The notes below the pieces were generated by a model. That model had not been told where the DNA came from, ran no database searches, and saw only the letters and a list, made by a program, of their open reading frames with translations. From NCBI RefSeq assembly GCF_001431425.1, contig NZ_LDJG01000007.1, forward strand, positions 84,882 to 148,881: DNA of 64,000 nt. The letters are read 5' to 3'. The stretch is from Stenotrophomonas nitritireducens. GTDB taxonomy: Bacteria; Pseudomonadota; Gammaproteobacteria; Xanthomonadales; Xanthomonadaceae. This document shows positions 1 through 9,991 of the stretch, one piece after another. Made by a program: the position numbers and the translations under genes. The first letter of the stretch is position 1; the number at the start of each line of letters is the position of its first letter.

Positions 1-7
1 TCCAAGC

Positions 8-2167
8 ATGAACCCAGGCCCCTCTGCCCAGGTCGCTGCGTCCGCGGGTGGCGCGGTGCCGGACTACGTACTCCAACTCGAACGCGCAGCCAGCTACCTG
101 CCCGCCGAGCAGCTGCCGATGCTGCGCCGCGCCTGGGAAGTGGGCGCGGCCGCGCACGCAGGCCAGACCCGCAAGTCCGGCGAACCCTACATCACCCATC
201 CGGTCGCCGTGGCCGGCATCCTGGCCGAGCTGGGCCTGGATGTGGAAGCGCTGGTCGCGGCGATCCTGCACGACACCATCGAGGACACGCCGCTCACCCA
301 CGATGAGCTGGCCGGACAGTTCGGGCAGACCGTGGCCGAGCTGGTCGAGGGCGTCACCAAACTGGACAAGCTGCGCTTCCGCGACCGCCAGGAAGCGGCG
401 GCGGAAAGCTTCCGCAAGATGCTGCTGGCGATGTCGCGCGACCTGCGCGTGATCATGATCAAGCTGGCCGACCGCCTGCACAACATGCGCACGCTCGGCG
501 CGCAGAGCGCCGAAGCGCGGCGCCGCATCGCGATGGAGACGCTGGACATCTATGCGCCCATCGCCCAGCGCCTGGGCATGAGCCTGATCAAGTCCGAGCT
601 GCAGAACCTGGGCTTCAAGGCGCTGTACCCGTGGCGCCACGCGATCCTGGAAAAGCACATCCGCAGCCAGCCGGTGGTACGCCGCGAGGCGATGGCGCAG
701 GTGGAGGTGCAGTTGTCGCAGCGGCTGGCGCGCGAGGGCCTGGAGCACCGCCTGATCAGCCGCATCAAGACCCCCTGGAGCATCTACACCAAGATGCACG
801 AGGAGAACAAAACCTTCGACCAGGTGATGGACGTGTTCGGCTTCCGCCTGGTGATGCGTTCGGTGCCCAGCTGCTACCACGCGCTGGGCGCGGTGCATGC
901 GGCGTTCAAGCCGCTGGACGGGCGCTTCCGCGATTTCATCGCCATTCCCAAGGCCAACGGCTACCAGTCGCTGCACACGGTGCTGTTCGGGCCCTACGGC
1001 TCGCCGATCGAGGTGCAGATCCGCACCGAGGAAATGGACCTGATCGCCGAACGCGGCGTGGCCGCGCACTGGACCTACAAGTTCGGCGGCGATACGCCCA
1101 ACAGCGCACAGAGCCGCGCCCACGCGTGGATCGTCGAGCTGATCGATTCGCAGCGCTCGGCCGGTTCCTCGCTGGAATTCCTCGACAACGTCAAGGTCGA
1201 CCTGTTCCCGGACGAGGTCTACCTGTTCACGCCCAAGGGCAAGATCCTCGCCCTGCCGCGCAACTCCACCGCGCTGGATTTCGCCTATGCGGTGCACACC
1301 GACGTCGGCAACCGCGCGGTGGCCTCGCGCGTGGACAAGAAGCTGGTGCCATTGCGCACCCGGCTGGTCAGCGGGCAGACGGTGGAAGTGATCACCGCGC
1401 GCTCGGCTACGCCCAAGCCGCAGTGGCTGGAATTCGTGGTCAGCTCCAAGGCGCGCACCGCCATCCGCCACCAGCTCAAGCAGCTCGAGCACGAGGACGC
1501 GGTGCAGCTTGGCCACCGCATGCTCGACCGCGCGCTGGAGGCGATGGACAGCTCGATCGAACGCCTGCCCAAGGGCCGGCTGGACGCCTTCCTCGCCGAG
1601 CACCGCTACCCGCGCCTGGAGGCCTTCCTGGCCGATGTCGCGCTCGGCAACTGGATGCCGACCCAGGCCGCGCAGGCGCTGATGGCGCACGGCGAGCCGC
1701 GCGCCGGCGGCACCACGCAGCGCGCGCAGGAGAAGATCCTGATCAACGGCAGCGAGCGCGGCGTGGTCAGTTTCGCCGGCTGCTGCCAGCCGATCCCGGG
1801 CGACGAGATCATGGGCTACCACACCGCCGGCAAGGGCATCGTGGTGCACCGCATGGACTGCCCGAACCTGGCCGAGCTGCGCAAGTCGCCCGAGCGCTGG
1901 GTGCCGATCGGCTGGGACAGCAGCGTGGTCGGCGACTACGACACCGCGCTGGTGGTGGAAGTGGAGAACGGCACCGGCGTGCTGGCGCAGCTGGCGGCGG
2001 CCATCGCCCAGAGCCAGTCCAACATCGAGCGCGTGGATTACCTGGACCGCGATTTCAACGCGGCGGTGCTGTGCTTCAACATCCAGGTGCGCGACCGCAA
2101 CCACCTGGCCGAAGTGATGCGGCGGCTGCGCCGCCTGAGCGTGGTGCAGGCGGTACGCCGCCAATGA
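8..2167 (+). CDS. spoT: Bifunctional (p)ppGpp synthetase/hydrolase SpoT
   Basis: Makes and degrades the alarmone (p)ppGpp in the cytoplasm (stringent response). The 719-residue protein has the full RelA/SpoT layout. An N-terminal HD hydrolase domain is intact (His64, then HDTIED at 88-93). A synthetase domain follows, with the conserved RDFIAIPKANGYQSLHT and EVQIRTEEMD segments, then a TGS domain (LFTPKGKILALP region), a CC-containing zinc-finger-like segment (FAGCCQPIPGD) and a C-terminal ACT domain ending near the stop. An intact HD box argues for SpoT/Rel rather than a synthetase-only RelA. The ATG is only 7 bases from the window edge, so its ribosome site cannot be seen, but the length is normal for the family. 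The next gene on the same strand is ridA, about 450 bases away across a REP block. Confident. Confidence 0.96.
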   Translation: MNPGPSAQVAASAGGAVPDYVLQLERAASYLPAEQLPMLRRAWEVGAAAHAGQTRKSGEPYITHPVAVAGILAELGLDVEALVAAILHDTIEDTPLTHDELAGQFGQTVAELVEGVTKLDKLRFRDRQEAAAESFRKMLLAMSRDLRVIMIKLADRLHNMRTLGAQSAEARRRIAMETLDIYAPIAQRLGMSLIKSELQNLGFKALYPWRHAILEKHIRSQPVVRREAMAQVEVQLSQRLAREGLEHRLISRIKTPWSIYTKMHEENKTFDQVMDVFGFRLVMRSVPSCYHALGAVHAAFKPLDGRFRDFIAIPKANGYQSLHTVLFGPYGSPIEVQIRTEEMDLIAERGVAAHWTYKFGGDTPNSAQSRAHAWIVELIDSQRSAGSSLEFLDNVKVDLFPDEVYLFTPKGKILALPRNSTALDFAYAVHTDVGNRAVASRVDKKLVPLRTRLVSGQTVEVITARSATPKPQWLEFVVSSKARTAIRHQLKQLEHEDAVQLGHRMLDRALEAMDSSIERLPKGRLDAFLAEHRYPRLEAFLADVALGNWMPTQAAQALMAHGEPRAGGTTQRAQEKILINGSERGVVSFAGCCQPIPGDEIMGYHTAGKGIVVHRMDCPNLAELRKSPERWVPIGWDSSVVGDYDTALVVEVENGTGVLAQLAAAIAQSQSNIERVDYLDRDFNAAVLCFNIQVRDRNHLAEVMRRLRRLSVVQAVRRQ

Positions 2168-2180
2168 GCGCGGCCAACGG

Positions 2181-2374
2181 GTAGGGCGGGCAACGCCCCG
2201 CCGTGGCCTCTACGGGGAAGCCCCGCCGGGCGCTGCCCCGCGCAACCGAACCCGCACCGCCTTGTAGAGCGGGGCAATGCCCCGCTGGGGCATTACCGGC
2301 CAAGCCCCGCCGGGCGTTGCCCGGCGCCACAGATGTAGAGCGGGGCAACGCCCCGCTGGGCTTTACCGGCGAAC
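2181..2374. repeat. GTAG-headed REP block 1 (about 3 hairpin units)
   Basis: GTAG heads lie at 2181 (degenerate), 2264 and 2335. Each begins a hairpin of the form GTAGAGCGGGGC-AAC-GCCCCGCT. The facing hairpin is of the second type, the reverse complement of GTAGCGCCGGGC-AAC-GCCCGGCG. The pair of inverted, related hairpins resembles the SMAG/REP elements of Stenotrophomonas, which are known to be mobilised by RAYT transposases; no RAYT gene is in this window. It lies after the 3' end of spoT. Confidence 0.85.
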
Positions 2375-2421
2375 CCATATCAAATGCAGCCGCTCCCCCG
2401 GATTGCCGCATGGGCCGCGGG

Positions 2422-2467
2422 TTCTCCACAAGCGATGTGCAACGCCATGCCGACAACCTGTGGATAA
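2422..2467. promoter_or_regulatory. Pair of inverted DnaA-box-like 9-mers
   Basis: TGTGGATAA at 2459-2467 is an exact reverse complement of the strong DnaA box TTATCCACA. TTCTCCACA at 2422-2430 differs from it at one base and lies in the opposite orientation, 28 bases away. There is no other origin signature here (no dnaA/dnaN neighbours, no AT-rich unwinding element), so this is at most an extra DnaA binding site upstream of ridA-recG. A chance match is possible. Confidence 0.4.
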
Positions 2468-2584
2468 CCGTCCGTGCGCATTGCAGGGCGGGCATCCGCG
2501 AGAGGTGGTGAAGAATTGTCCAGCATCGCGCTGCCGGGGTATTGCCCCGCAGCGCACGGGAGCCGATGCGCCGGGAGCGGACGG

Positions 2585-2590
2585 TACAAT
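2585..2590 (+). promoter_or_regulatory. Probable -10 box of ridA-recG
   Basis: TACAAT lies 31 bases before the ridA start codon, a short leader of the kind seen before other genes here (gapA has the same TACAAT). I see no convincing -35 element. Confidence 0.45.
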
Positions 2591-2620
2591 GGCCCGTCTT
2601 TATCCCAACCGGAGCTCCCC

Positions 2621-3004
<384 letters not shown>

Positions 3005-3013
3005 TCTCCACGC

Positions 3014-5158
3014 ATGGCGCGTACCCGGCCGGCCGCCCCCGCACTGGCGGCCAATGGCGAAACGCCGGTGACGGCGCTGCCGGGCGTCGGCCCGGCGGTG
3101 GCCGCCAAGCTGCAGGCGCGCGGCATCGGCAGCCTGCAGGACCTGTGGCTGCACCTGCCGCTGCGCTACGAGGACCGCACCCGGTTGAGCGCCATCGCCG
3201 CGCTGCAGCCGGGCGCCGCCGCCCAGGTCGAAGGGCGGGTAGTCGCGGTGGAGCGGGGCTTCCGCTACCGGCCGATGCTGCGGGTAGCGGTGGAGGATGG
3301 TTCGCGCGGCACCCTGGTGCTGCGCTTCTTCCATTTCCGCGCCGCGCAGGTGGCGCAGTTCGCGGTTGGCGCGCGCCTGCGCTGCTATGGCACCCCGCGC
3401 CCCGGCCAGCACGGGCTGGAGATCGTGCACCCCAGTTACCGCATGCTCGGCGATGGCGAGGAAGCCGGCCTCGACGATGCGCTGGATCCGGTCTATCCGG
3501 TCGTCGAAGGCATCGGCCCGGCGACCCTGCGCAAGCTGATCGGGCAGGCGCTGGAACGCCTGCCCGGCGAGGCCGCGCTGGAGCTGTTGCCGGCGCACCT
3601 GCTCGACGGACTGGCCCTGCCGTCGCTGCGGCAGGCGCTGTTGACCATGCACCGCCCGCCCGCCGATGCCGACGTGGCCGCGCTTGGCGCCGGCACGCAT
3701 CCGGCGCAGCGGCGGCTGGCGATGGAAGAGCTGCTCGCCCACCACCTGAGCCTGCGCCGCCAGCGCATCGCCCTGCAGCAACACCACGCACCTGCGTTGA
3801 AGGGCGGCGACAAGCGCGTGCGGCAATTGCGCCAATCGCTGCCGTTCCGGCTCACCGGCGCGCAGCAGCGCGTATTCGCGCAGATCCGCGAGGATCTCGC
3901 GCGCCCGCACCCGATGCTGCGGCTGGTGCAGGGCGATGTCGGATCCGGCAAGACCGTGGTGGCGGCGCTGGCGGCGATGCTGGCGGTGGAGCAGGGCAAG
4001 CAGGTGGCGCTGGCGGCACCGACCGAACTGCTCGCCGAGCAGCACCTGGCCAACCTGCGCGGCTGGCTTGAACCGCTGGATGTGCGCGTGGCGTGGCTGG
4101 CCGGCAAGGTCACCGGCAAGGCGCGGGCGAAGGTAGTGGAGGACATCGCCTCCGGGCAGGCGCAGGTAGTGGTCGGAACGCATGCGCTGATGCAGGACAG
4201 CGTGGTCTTCCACGACCTGGCGCTGGCCATCGTCGACGAACAGCACCGCTTCGGCGTACACCAGCGGCTGGCGCTGCGCGACAAGGGCGCCGACGGCCGC
4301 AACGTGCCGCACCAGCTGGTGATGACCGCCACCCCGATCCCGCGCACGCTGGCGATGGCGGCGTATTCCGACCTGGACGTATCGGCGATCGACGAACTGC
4401 CGCCCGGGCGCACCCCGGTACGGACCATCGTCATCAGCGCAGAACGCCGCCCTGAACTGGTCGAGCGCATCCGCCTGGCCTGCGCGCAGGGGCGCCAGGC
4501 CTACTGGGTGTGTACGCTGATCGACGAGAGCGACGACGAGGACGGAAAGCCCGGAGCGAACGCGGGGCGCATGGAAGCCGTCGCCGCGCAGGCCACCTTC
4601 GAGGCCTTGTCGGCGCAGTTGCCGGGCGTGCGCGTCGGGCTGGTGCATGGGCGCATGAAGGCCGCCGAGAAGCAGGCGGCGATGCGCGCGTTCAAGGCCG
4701 GCGAGACCGGCCTGCTGGTCGCCACCACGGTGATCGAGGTCGGCGTCGACGTGCCCAATGCCTCGCTGATGATCATCGAGAACGCCGAGCGCCTGGGCCT
4801 GGCACAGCTGCACCAGCTGCGTGGGCGGGTGGGGCGCGGCGCCGCCGCGTCGAGCTGCGTGCTGATGTACCAGGCGCCTTTGTCGGCGATGGCGCGGCAG
4901 CGGCTGGAGGCCATGCGCCAGACCAATGACGGTTTCGTGATCGCCGAAAAGGACCTGGAACTGCGCGGTCCCGGCGAACTGCTCGGCACCCGCCAGACCG
5001 GCCTGGCCGCGTTCCGCATCGCCGACCTGGCCCGCGACGCGGCGATGTTGCCGGGCGTGCATGCCCTGGCCGAACACCTGCTGGCCGAAGCGCCGGCCGT
5101 TGCCGACCGTGTCGTCGCGCGCTGGGTGGGCGGCGCGGCGCGCTACGCCTCGGCCTGA
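3014..5158 (+). CDS. recG: ATP-dependent DNA helicase RecG
   Basis: Branch-migrating helicase that remodels stalled forks and Holliday junctions. The 714-residue protein has the N-terminal wedge/OB region (PGVGPAVAAKLQARGI near 17-34, LRYEDRT) and then an SF2 helicase core. Walker A is GDVGSGKT at 307-314, motif II is DEQH at 408-411, motif III is MTATPIPRTL, and a helicase C-terminal half carries QLRGRVGRG. The end has the RecG-specific GPGELLGTRQTG motif. Acidic motif II spelled DEQH rather than DEAD/DExH is normal for RecG. It lies 9 bases after ridA and is followed by a REP block, so transcription of the pair probably ends there. Confident. Confidence 0.97.
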   Translation: MARTRPAAPALAANGETPVTALPGVGPAVAAKLQARGIGSLQDLWLHLPLRYEDRTRLSAIAALQPGAAAQVEGRVVAVERGFRYRPMLRVAVEDGSRGTLVLRFFHFRAAQVAQFAVGARLRCYGTPRPGQHGLEIVHPSYRMLGDGEEAGLDDALDPVYPVVEGIGPATLRKLIGQALERLPGEAALELLPAHLLDGLALPSLRQALLTMHRPPADADVAALGAGTHPAQRRLAMEELLAHHLSLRRQRIALQQHHAPALKGGDKRVRQLRQSLPFRLTGAQQRVFAQIREDLARPHPMLRLVQGDVGSGKTVVAALAAMLAVEQGKQVALAAPTELLAEQHLANLRGWLEPLDVRVAWLAGKVTGKARAKVVEDIASGQAQVVVGTHALMQDSVVFHDLALAIVDEQHRFGVHQRLALRDKGADGRNVPHQLVMTATPIPRTLAMAAYSDLDVSAIDELPPGRTPVRTIVISAERRPELVERIRLACAQGRQAYWVCTLIDESDDEDGKPGANAGRMEAVAAQATFEALSAQLPGVRVGLVHGRMKAAEKQAAMRAFKAGETGLLVATTVIEVGVDVPNASLMIIENAERLGLAQLHQLRGRVGRGAAASSCVLMYQAPLSAMARQRLEAMRQTNDGFVIAEKDLELRGPGELLGTRQTGLAAFRIADLARDAAMLPGVHALAEHLLAEAPAVADRVVARWVGGAARYASA

Positions 5159-5185
5159 ACGGGCGCGGCAGATCACGGCGCTCGG

Positions 5186-5402
5186 GTAGCGCCGGGCAAT
5201 GCCTGGCGGGGCTTGGCCGGAAAAGCCTCAGCGGGGCGTTGCCCCGCTCTACAGATTGGTGGGCCGCAACGGCTCCGTAGCGCCGGGCGGCGCCCGGCCG
5301 GGCTTGGCCGGGAGAGCTTCAGCGGGGCGTTGCCCCGCTCTACAGATTGGTGGGCCGCAACGGCTCCGTAGCGCCGGGCGGCGCCCGGCCGGGCTTGGCC
5401 GG
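5186..5402. repeat. GTAG-headed REP block 2, tandem period 91 bp
   Basis: GTAGCGCCGGGC heads occur at 5186, 5277 and 5368, exactly 91 bases apart. Each is paired with an inverted GTAGAGCGGGGC-type hairpin (reading GCCCCGCTCTAC on this strand). The linker between copies, beginning AGATTGGTGGGCCGCAACGG, is identical in the two complete copies and is not found in the other arrays. The orientation is opposite to blocks 1, 3, 4, 5 and 6. The block lies between recG and the nucleoside hydrolase; the rest of this gap (5403-5524) shows nothing else recognisable. Confidence 0.88.
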
Positions 5403-5524
5403 CGACCGTTCCAGCGAATCGCTGCTCCGCTCCGCGGGTGCTTGCGGGGAGCGTCCGGCCGCGATGCTTCCCCTGTCATGACGGAGGTGCCAGACTCCAT
5501 GGCCGACCAGAAGACAAGCATGAG

Positions 5525-6466
5525 ATGAGCAAGAAGATTCCGTTGCTGATTGATACCGACCCGGGCGTGGACGATGCGCTGGCGCTGTTGATGGCCTTTG
5601 CCGACGAACGCCATGACGTGGTCGGGTTGACGGTGGCGGCGGGCAACGTCGGCCTGGACTACACCGTGCGCAATGCGTTGAAGCTGTGCGAAGTGGCCGG
5701 CCGCGAGGACGTGCCGGTGTTCGCCGGCGCTCCCGATCCGCTGGTATACCCGGCCGAGGACGCCGCCCACGTGCACGGCCGCGACGGCTTCGGCGATGTC
5801 GAACTGCCTGCCGCCGCGCGAGCGGTGGAGGCCGAGCACGCGGCGCTGGCGATCCTGCGCCTGTCGCACCAGCACGCCGGCGAGCTGCTGCTGGTCGCGC
5901 TGGGGCCGCTGACCAACATCGCGCTGGCGCTCAAGCTCGATCCGACCCTGCCGCAGCGCGTGAAGCGCTTCCTGGTGATGGGCGGGGCGATCACCGGCCA
6001 CGGCAACATCACGCCGGTGGCCGAGTTCAACATCGCGTTCGACCCGGAAGCGGCGCACATCGTGTTCACCGCCTTCCCGCACATCGAAGTGGCCGACTGG
6101 GAAGCCACCGTGGCCCATGGCCTGCTGCACCGGAACGTGGAGCAGTGGCTGGCTGCCGATACCGACAAGGCGCGCTTCTACGAGCTGATCTCGCGCCAGA
6201 CCCGGCTGTGGTCCGAGGACAGTCGCGGCGAATACTGGTACGCGGCCGATGCGCTGGCGATGGCCTGGGCGCTGCAGCCGGAAGGCGCGACGAAGGTGGA
6301 GCGGCGCCCGCTGGCGATCGAGATGGCCGGTGGCCGCACCCGCGGCGCCACCGTGGTGGACTGGAACCGCCAGACCGGCGCTGCGGACAACACCACCCTG
6401 CTGATCGGCTACGACCGGGAGCGCTTCGAACGCCAGGTACAGCGGGCGTTGGGGCTGGTTTCCTGA
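5525..6466 (+). CDS. Inosine-uridine preferring nucleoside hydrolase family protein
   Basis: Predicted to cleave the N-glycosidic bond of ribonucleosides to ribose and base (purine/pyrimidine salvage). The 313-residue protein opens with the diagnostic calcium-binding motif [12 protein letters not shown] at residues 10-21, followed by AGNVGLDYT and, midway, [27 protein letters not shown], all typical of the IunH/RihA group. Substrate preference cannot be read from sequence. ATG 5525 begins the conserved [12 protein letters not shown]; the frame is open upstream but runs into REP-derived sequence. The ribosome site is weak (GAAGA about 12 bases upstream). A tiny frame, MADQKTSMR, ends on the start codon in ATGAGATGA and is probably irrelevant. 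Confidence 0.92.
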   Translation: MSKKIPLLIDTDPGVDDALALLMAFADERHDVVGLTVAAGNVGLDYTVRNALKLCEVAGREDVPVFAGAPDPLVYPAEDAAHVHGRDGFGDVELPAAARAVEAEHAALAILRLSHQHAGELLLVALGPLTNIALALKLDPTLPQRVKRFLVMGGAITGHGNITPVAEFNIAFDPEAAHIVFTAFPHIEVADWEATVAHGLLHRNVEQWLAADTDKARFYELISRQTRLWSEDSRGEYWYAADALAMAWALQPEGATKVERRPLAIEMAGGRTRGATVVDWNRQTGAADNTTLLIGYDRERFERQVQRALGLVS

Positions 6467-6483
6467 TTTCCTGCATTCCCGGC

Positions 6484-6513
6484 TTGCCCCCGCGGGCGAG
6501 CCGGGACTATAAT
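6484..6513 (+). promoter_or_regulatory. Promoter of rpmE2
   Basis: TTGCCC at 6484-6489 and a perfect TATAAT at 6508-6513 are separated by 18 bases. The start codon of rpmE2 is 37 bases further on. Confidence 0.7.
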
Positions 6514-6549
6514 GCCGCTCTTGACCACCAGCCCACACGGTGTGAGCCC

Positions 6550-6792
6550 ATGAAGGCCGATATTCATCCCGATTACCACAACGTCGTGTTCCACGACGTC
6601 ACCTCCGATTTCAAGTTCCTGACCCGTTCGACCATGTCCTCCAAGGACACAGTCAAGTGGGAAGACGGCGAAGAGTACCCGCTGATCAAGGTCGAAATTT
6701 CCTCGGCCTCGCACCCGTTCTACACGGGCAAGCACAAGGTCATCGACACCAGCGGCCGTATCGACAAGTTCCAGAAGCGCTACGCGCGCTGA
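6550..6792 (+). CDS. rpmE2: 50S ribosomal protein L31 type B
   Basis: Large-subunit ribosomal protein of 80 residues. The sequence [16 protein letters not shown]...[21 protein letters not shown] matches the type B (C-minus) paralogue. It has no CxxC zinc ribbon and is longer than zinc-binding L31, so it is the zinc-independent form. In many bacteria such paralogues are induced on zinc starvation, but no Zur-like palindrome is evident in the short upstream region. It is a monocistronic unit with its own promoter and a strong terminator. Confidence 0.96.
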   Translation: MKADIHPDYHNVVFHDVTSDFKFLTRSTMSSKDTVKWEDGEEYPLIKVEISSASHPFYTGKHKVIDTSGRIDKFQKRYAR

Positions 6793-6816
6793 TCGGAAGC
6801 TGTCGTTTCGCCCGAG

Positions 6817-6850
6817 CAGCGGCCGCGCCTTGCGCGGCCGCTGTTTTGTT
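6817..6850 (+). terminator. Rho-independent terminator of rpmE2
   Basis: A 12-bp perfect stem (6817-6828 with 6832-6843) closes a CTT loop and is followed by TTTTGTT. Confidence 0.9.
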
Positions 6851-7219
6851 GCCGCCTTCTTCCATGGCGGCGAGCCGTGCGCCAACCGCAAGCTGACGCA
6901 GCAACCGCGCCGGCTGCTTCGGTGTGCCTGTCATTCCATGGCAGTCGTTCGCCGGCGGCATTGCTGATGCAGCCAATGCTTCCCGCCGGAGCTTCCATGC
7001 CGTTCACCGGCCGCCTGAACACCGGCGTACCCGCAGGCGGCGTGATCGCGACGCTGTGTCGCAGGCATGCGCCGTCCATAGGACTTTCGTCTGGCAACCG
7101 GCAAATGCTGCTGTGCGATAATGGCGCGAATCCGCGGTGGAAAACCGCGGAACTTCTTTCACGCGCCTGCCCGTCATTCCTCGTCAGGACAGGCGCCTTC
7201 CACTTGAGGAGCGCACACT
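6851..7219 (+). promoter_or_regulatory. gltA upstream region: extended -10 promoter and structured leader
   Basis: This gap before gltA has no supported gene. GATAAT at 7117-7122, preceded by TG at 7114-7115, looks like an extended -10, giving a leader of about 90 bases. The leader holds a 7-bp hairpin (CCGCGGT/ACCGCGG, 7132-7138 with 7144-7150) and a second pairing GCGCCTG/CAGGCGC (7163-7169 with 7190-7196) just before the Shine-Dalgarno GAGGA (7206-7210). No known riboswitch class is recognisable. The first part, 6851-7080, shows nothing I can name. Confidence 0.5.
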
Positions 7220-8494
<1,275 letters not shown>

Positions 8495-8531
8495 GTCCGT
8501 GGGCGCAGCGATGCGCCTGCACGGCAGCAAG

Positions 8532-8557
8532 GAACCCCGCTTCGGCGGGGTTCTTCG
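8532..8557 (+). terminator. Terminator between gltA and the convergent gene
   Basis: A 9-bp stem GAACCCCGC/GCGGGGTTC (8532-8540, 8545-8553) is closed by a TTCG tetraloop and followed by a T-rich tail. It may work in both directions, since the next gene converges on it. Confidence 0.85.
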
Positions 8558-8558
8558 T

Positions 8559-9257
8559 TCATGGCATCGTGGGCGCGCCTTCCTGGTGCAGAGAGTGGAG
8601 CAGGTGCCACAGGCGGATTTCCTCCTCGCTCCCTGAATCGCGTTTCCGCGCGGCGTAGTGCCCGTTCACGCAGGCCTCCAGGAAGAGGGTGTGGCCATCG
8701 AGCCGCGGCGCGGGCGTCCCGGTTGGAGCGACCTGCGGCGAGAGCCATAGCGCCTCGGATGCCCACGCCGCACGGATCTCCTCCATCTGCTGCCTGGGCA
8801 GGCTGCGGACCGTGACCGGTCCCGGGGCGTCGGATGCGAACGGCGGGTGCCCGGGCGGTGGCGGCAGTTCTCGGGGTGGCGGGACATCTGTCTGGAACCG
8901 GACCGTTATCGTGCTCGCCTGCACCTGCAGCACCGCGTGGATGTAGGGCCGATCCCAGCTTTCGGTTGTGTAGATGGAATAGGTGTCGAGCTCTGCGCCG
9001 GTATCGCGCCCGCGCGCCGGGTTCCCGCACCGGAGGGCCAGGTTCGCCTCCAGTGGACGGTTGCCGGCATACCAGAGCAGCCAACGGCTGTCAGCGTCGG
9101 TCTGGCCCAGTGGAATGGAGGGCAGCGGAATCCAGGGCGTCGCGACCGGGAGGGTGGGGCGGCGGGAAAACGGGAGGATCAGGGCGAGCGCGACGGCGGC
9201 GGATACCGCCGCAGCGATGATGGCGATCCGGTAGATGCCGATGCGATGTACCCGCAT
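8559..9257 (-). CDS. Hypothetical membrane-anchored protein
   Basis: Not a family I recognise. The 232-residue product has one N-terminal hydrophobic segment (about residues 9-29, IGIYRIAIIAAAVSAAVALALI) with Arg on both sides, so it is probably an inner-membrane anchor with a periplasmic body. A proline-rich stretch follows near 126-140 (PPPRELPPPPGHPPF). It has only two cysteines (in LALRCGNPARG and LEACVNG), which could form a disulfide in the periplasm. It starts 3 bases after the stop of the gene upstream and is likely cotranscribed with it. GC-rich third positions and the tight spacing support a real gene. Confidence 0.7.
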   Translation of the reverse strand: MRVHRIGIYRIAIIAAAVSAAVALALILPFSRRPTLPVATPWIPLPSIPLGQTDADSRWLLWYAGNRPLEANLALRCGNPARGRDTGAELDTYSIYTTESWDRPYIHAVLQVQASTITVRFQTDVPPPRELPPPPGHPPFASDAPGPVTVRSLPRQQMEEIRAAWASEALWLSPQVAPTGTPAPRLDGHTLFLEACVNGHYAARKRDSGSEEEIRLWHLLHSLHQEGAPTMP

Positions 9258-9260
9258 GCC

Positions 9261-9908
9261 TCACCTGGAATCCGCGGCATTCTGGCTGGAAGGGGTTTCC
9301 AGCAGCTGCCGCAGCTGCGCCAGCGTCGCCCTCGGCAGCGGTCGTCCGTCGTCACTGGAAACCGGCGGATGGCGCAGGGCGTCCTCGGGCAGCACGACCA
9401 ATTCGAAGGCGATGCCGTCGGCGGCGAATTCCCAGCCCGGATAACGTTGCCGCGATGCCTGTCCGGCCAGCTGCAGCAGCGACGTGCACGCCTCGGCGGG
9501 AATGCGCTGCTCGTGCAGGAAGCGCTGTACGGCGTCGGTGTCGTCGCAATGCAGGTGCAGGACCACCGGGCTGCCGCCATCGGCGGTGCCGGCGAGCACC
9601 GCGCCGGCCAGGCGCGGATGGAAGGCATACAGGAACTGCATGGCCTGCACGGCCGATTCGCGATGTCCGCGCAGCGCCGCCGGCTGGGAGTCCATGTCGA
9701 ACAGACGCTGCTGCTCGCGCAGCACCTCTTCGACCTGTGCCTGGCGCGGCCACAGCGCTTCGTCGTGGATGCCGAGCCGGCCGGCCGCCTTGCGCCGGGC
9801 CTGGTCGAGATCGTGGATGCCGCTTTCACGGACCAGGCGGGCGGCTTCCTGGGCGATCAGCAGCCGCTCGCGGCTGCCGCGTTGTGCATTCGGTAGCGGG
9901 CGTGGCAT
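9261..9908 (-). CDS. Conserved hypothetical protein
   Basis: A 215-residue soluble protein with no signal peptide or membrane segment. It opens MPRPLPNAQRGSRERLLIAQ and continues with AARLVRESGIHDLDQARRKAAGRLGI, a helical N-terminal domain I recall from uncharacterised proteins in many gammaproteobacteria. The second half (from about residue 80) contains HCDDTDAVQRFL and FELVVLPEDALR, reminiscent of a nucleotidyltransferase-like fold, but no catalytic motif is convincing, so no function is assigned. The ATG at 9908 is chosen because upstream sequence in frame is arginine/proline-rich intergenic translation. It follows mrcA by 83 bases on the same strand. Confidence 0.75.
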   Translation of the reverse strand: MPRPLPNAQRGSRERLLIAQEAARLVRESGIHDLDQARRKAAGRLGIHDEALWPRQAQVEEVLREQQRLFDMDSQPAALRGHRESAVQAMQFLYAFHPRLAGAVLAGTADGGSPVVLHLHCDDTDAVQRFLHEQRIPAEACTSLLQLAGQASRQRYPGWEFAADGIAFELVVLPEDALRHPPVSSDDGRPLPRATLAQLRQLLETPSSQNAADSR

Positions 9909-9957
9909 CGCTCGTCCCCTGGTTGTCGGCGGCCCGCGCCGGAACCCGGGCCGGTGC

Positions 9958-9983
9958 GGGAAGGCGGCCCGTGCCGCCTTCCC
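9958..9983 (-). terminator. Hairpin after mrcA
   Basis: A 10-bp perfect stem GGGAAGGCGG/CCGCCTTCCC (9958-9967, 9974-9983) sits just beyond the mrcA stop. There is no T tract on the minus strand, so it may be only a partial terminator or an mRNA 3'-end stabiliser. Confidence 0.5.
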
Positions 9984-9991
9984 GGCGTGCG

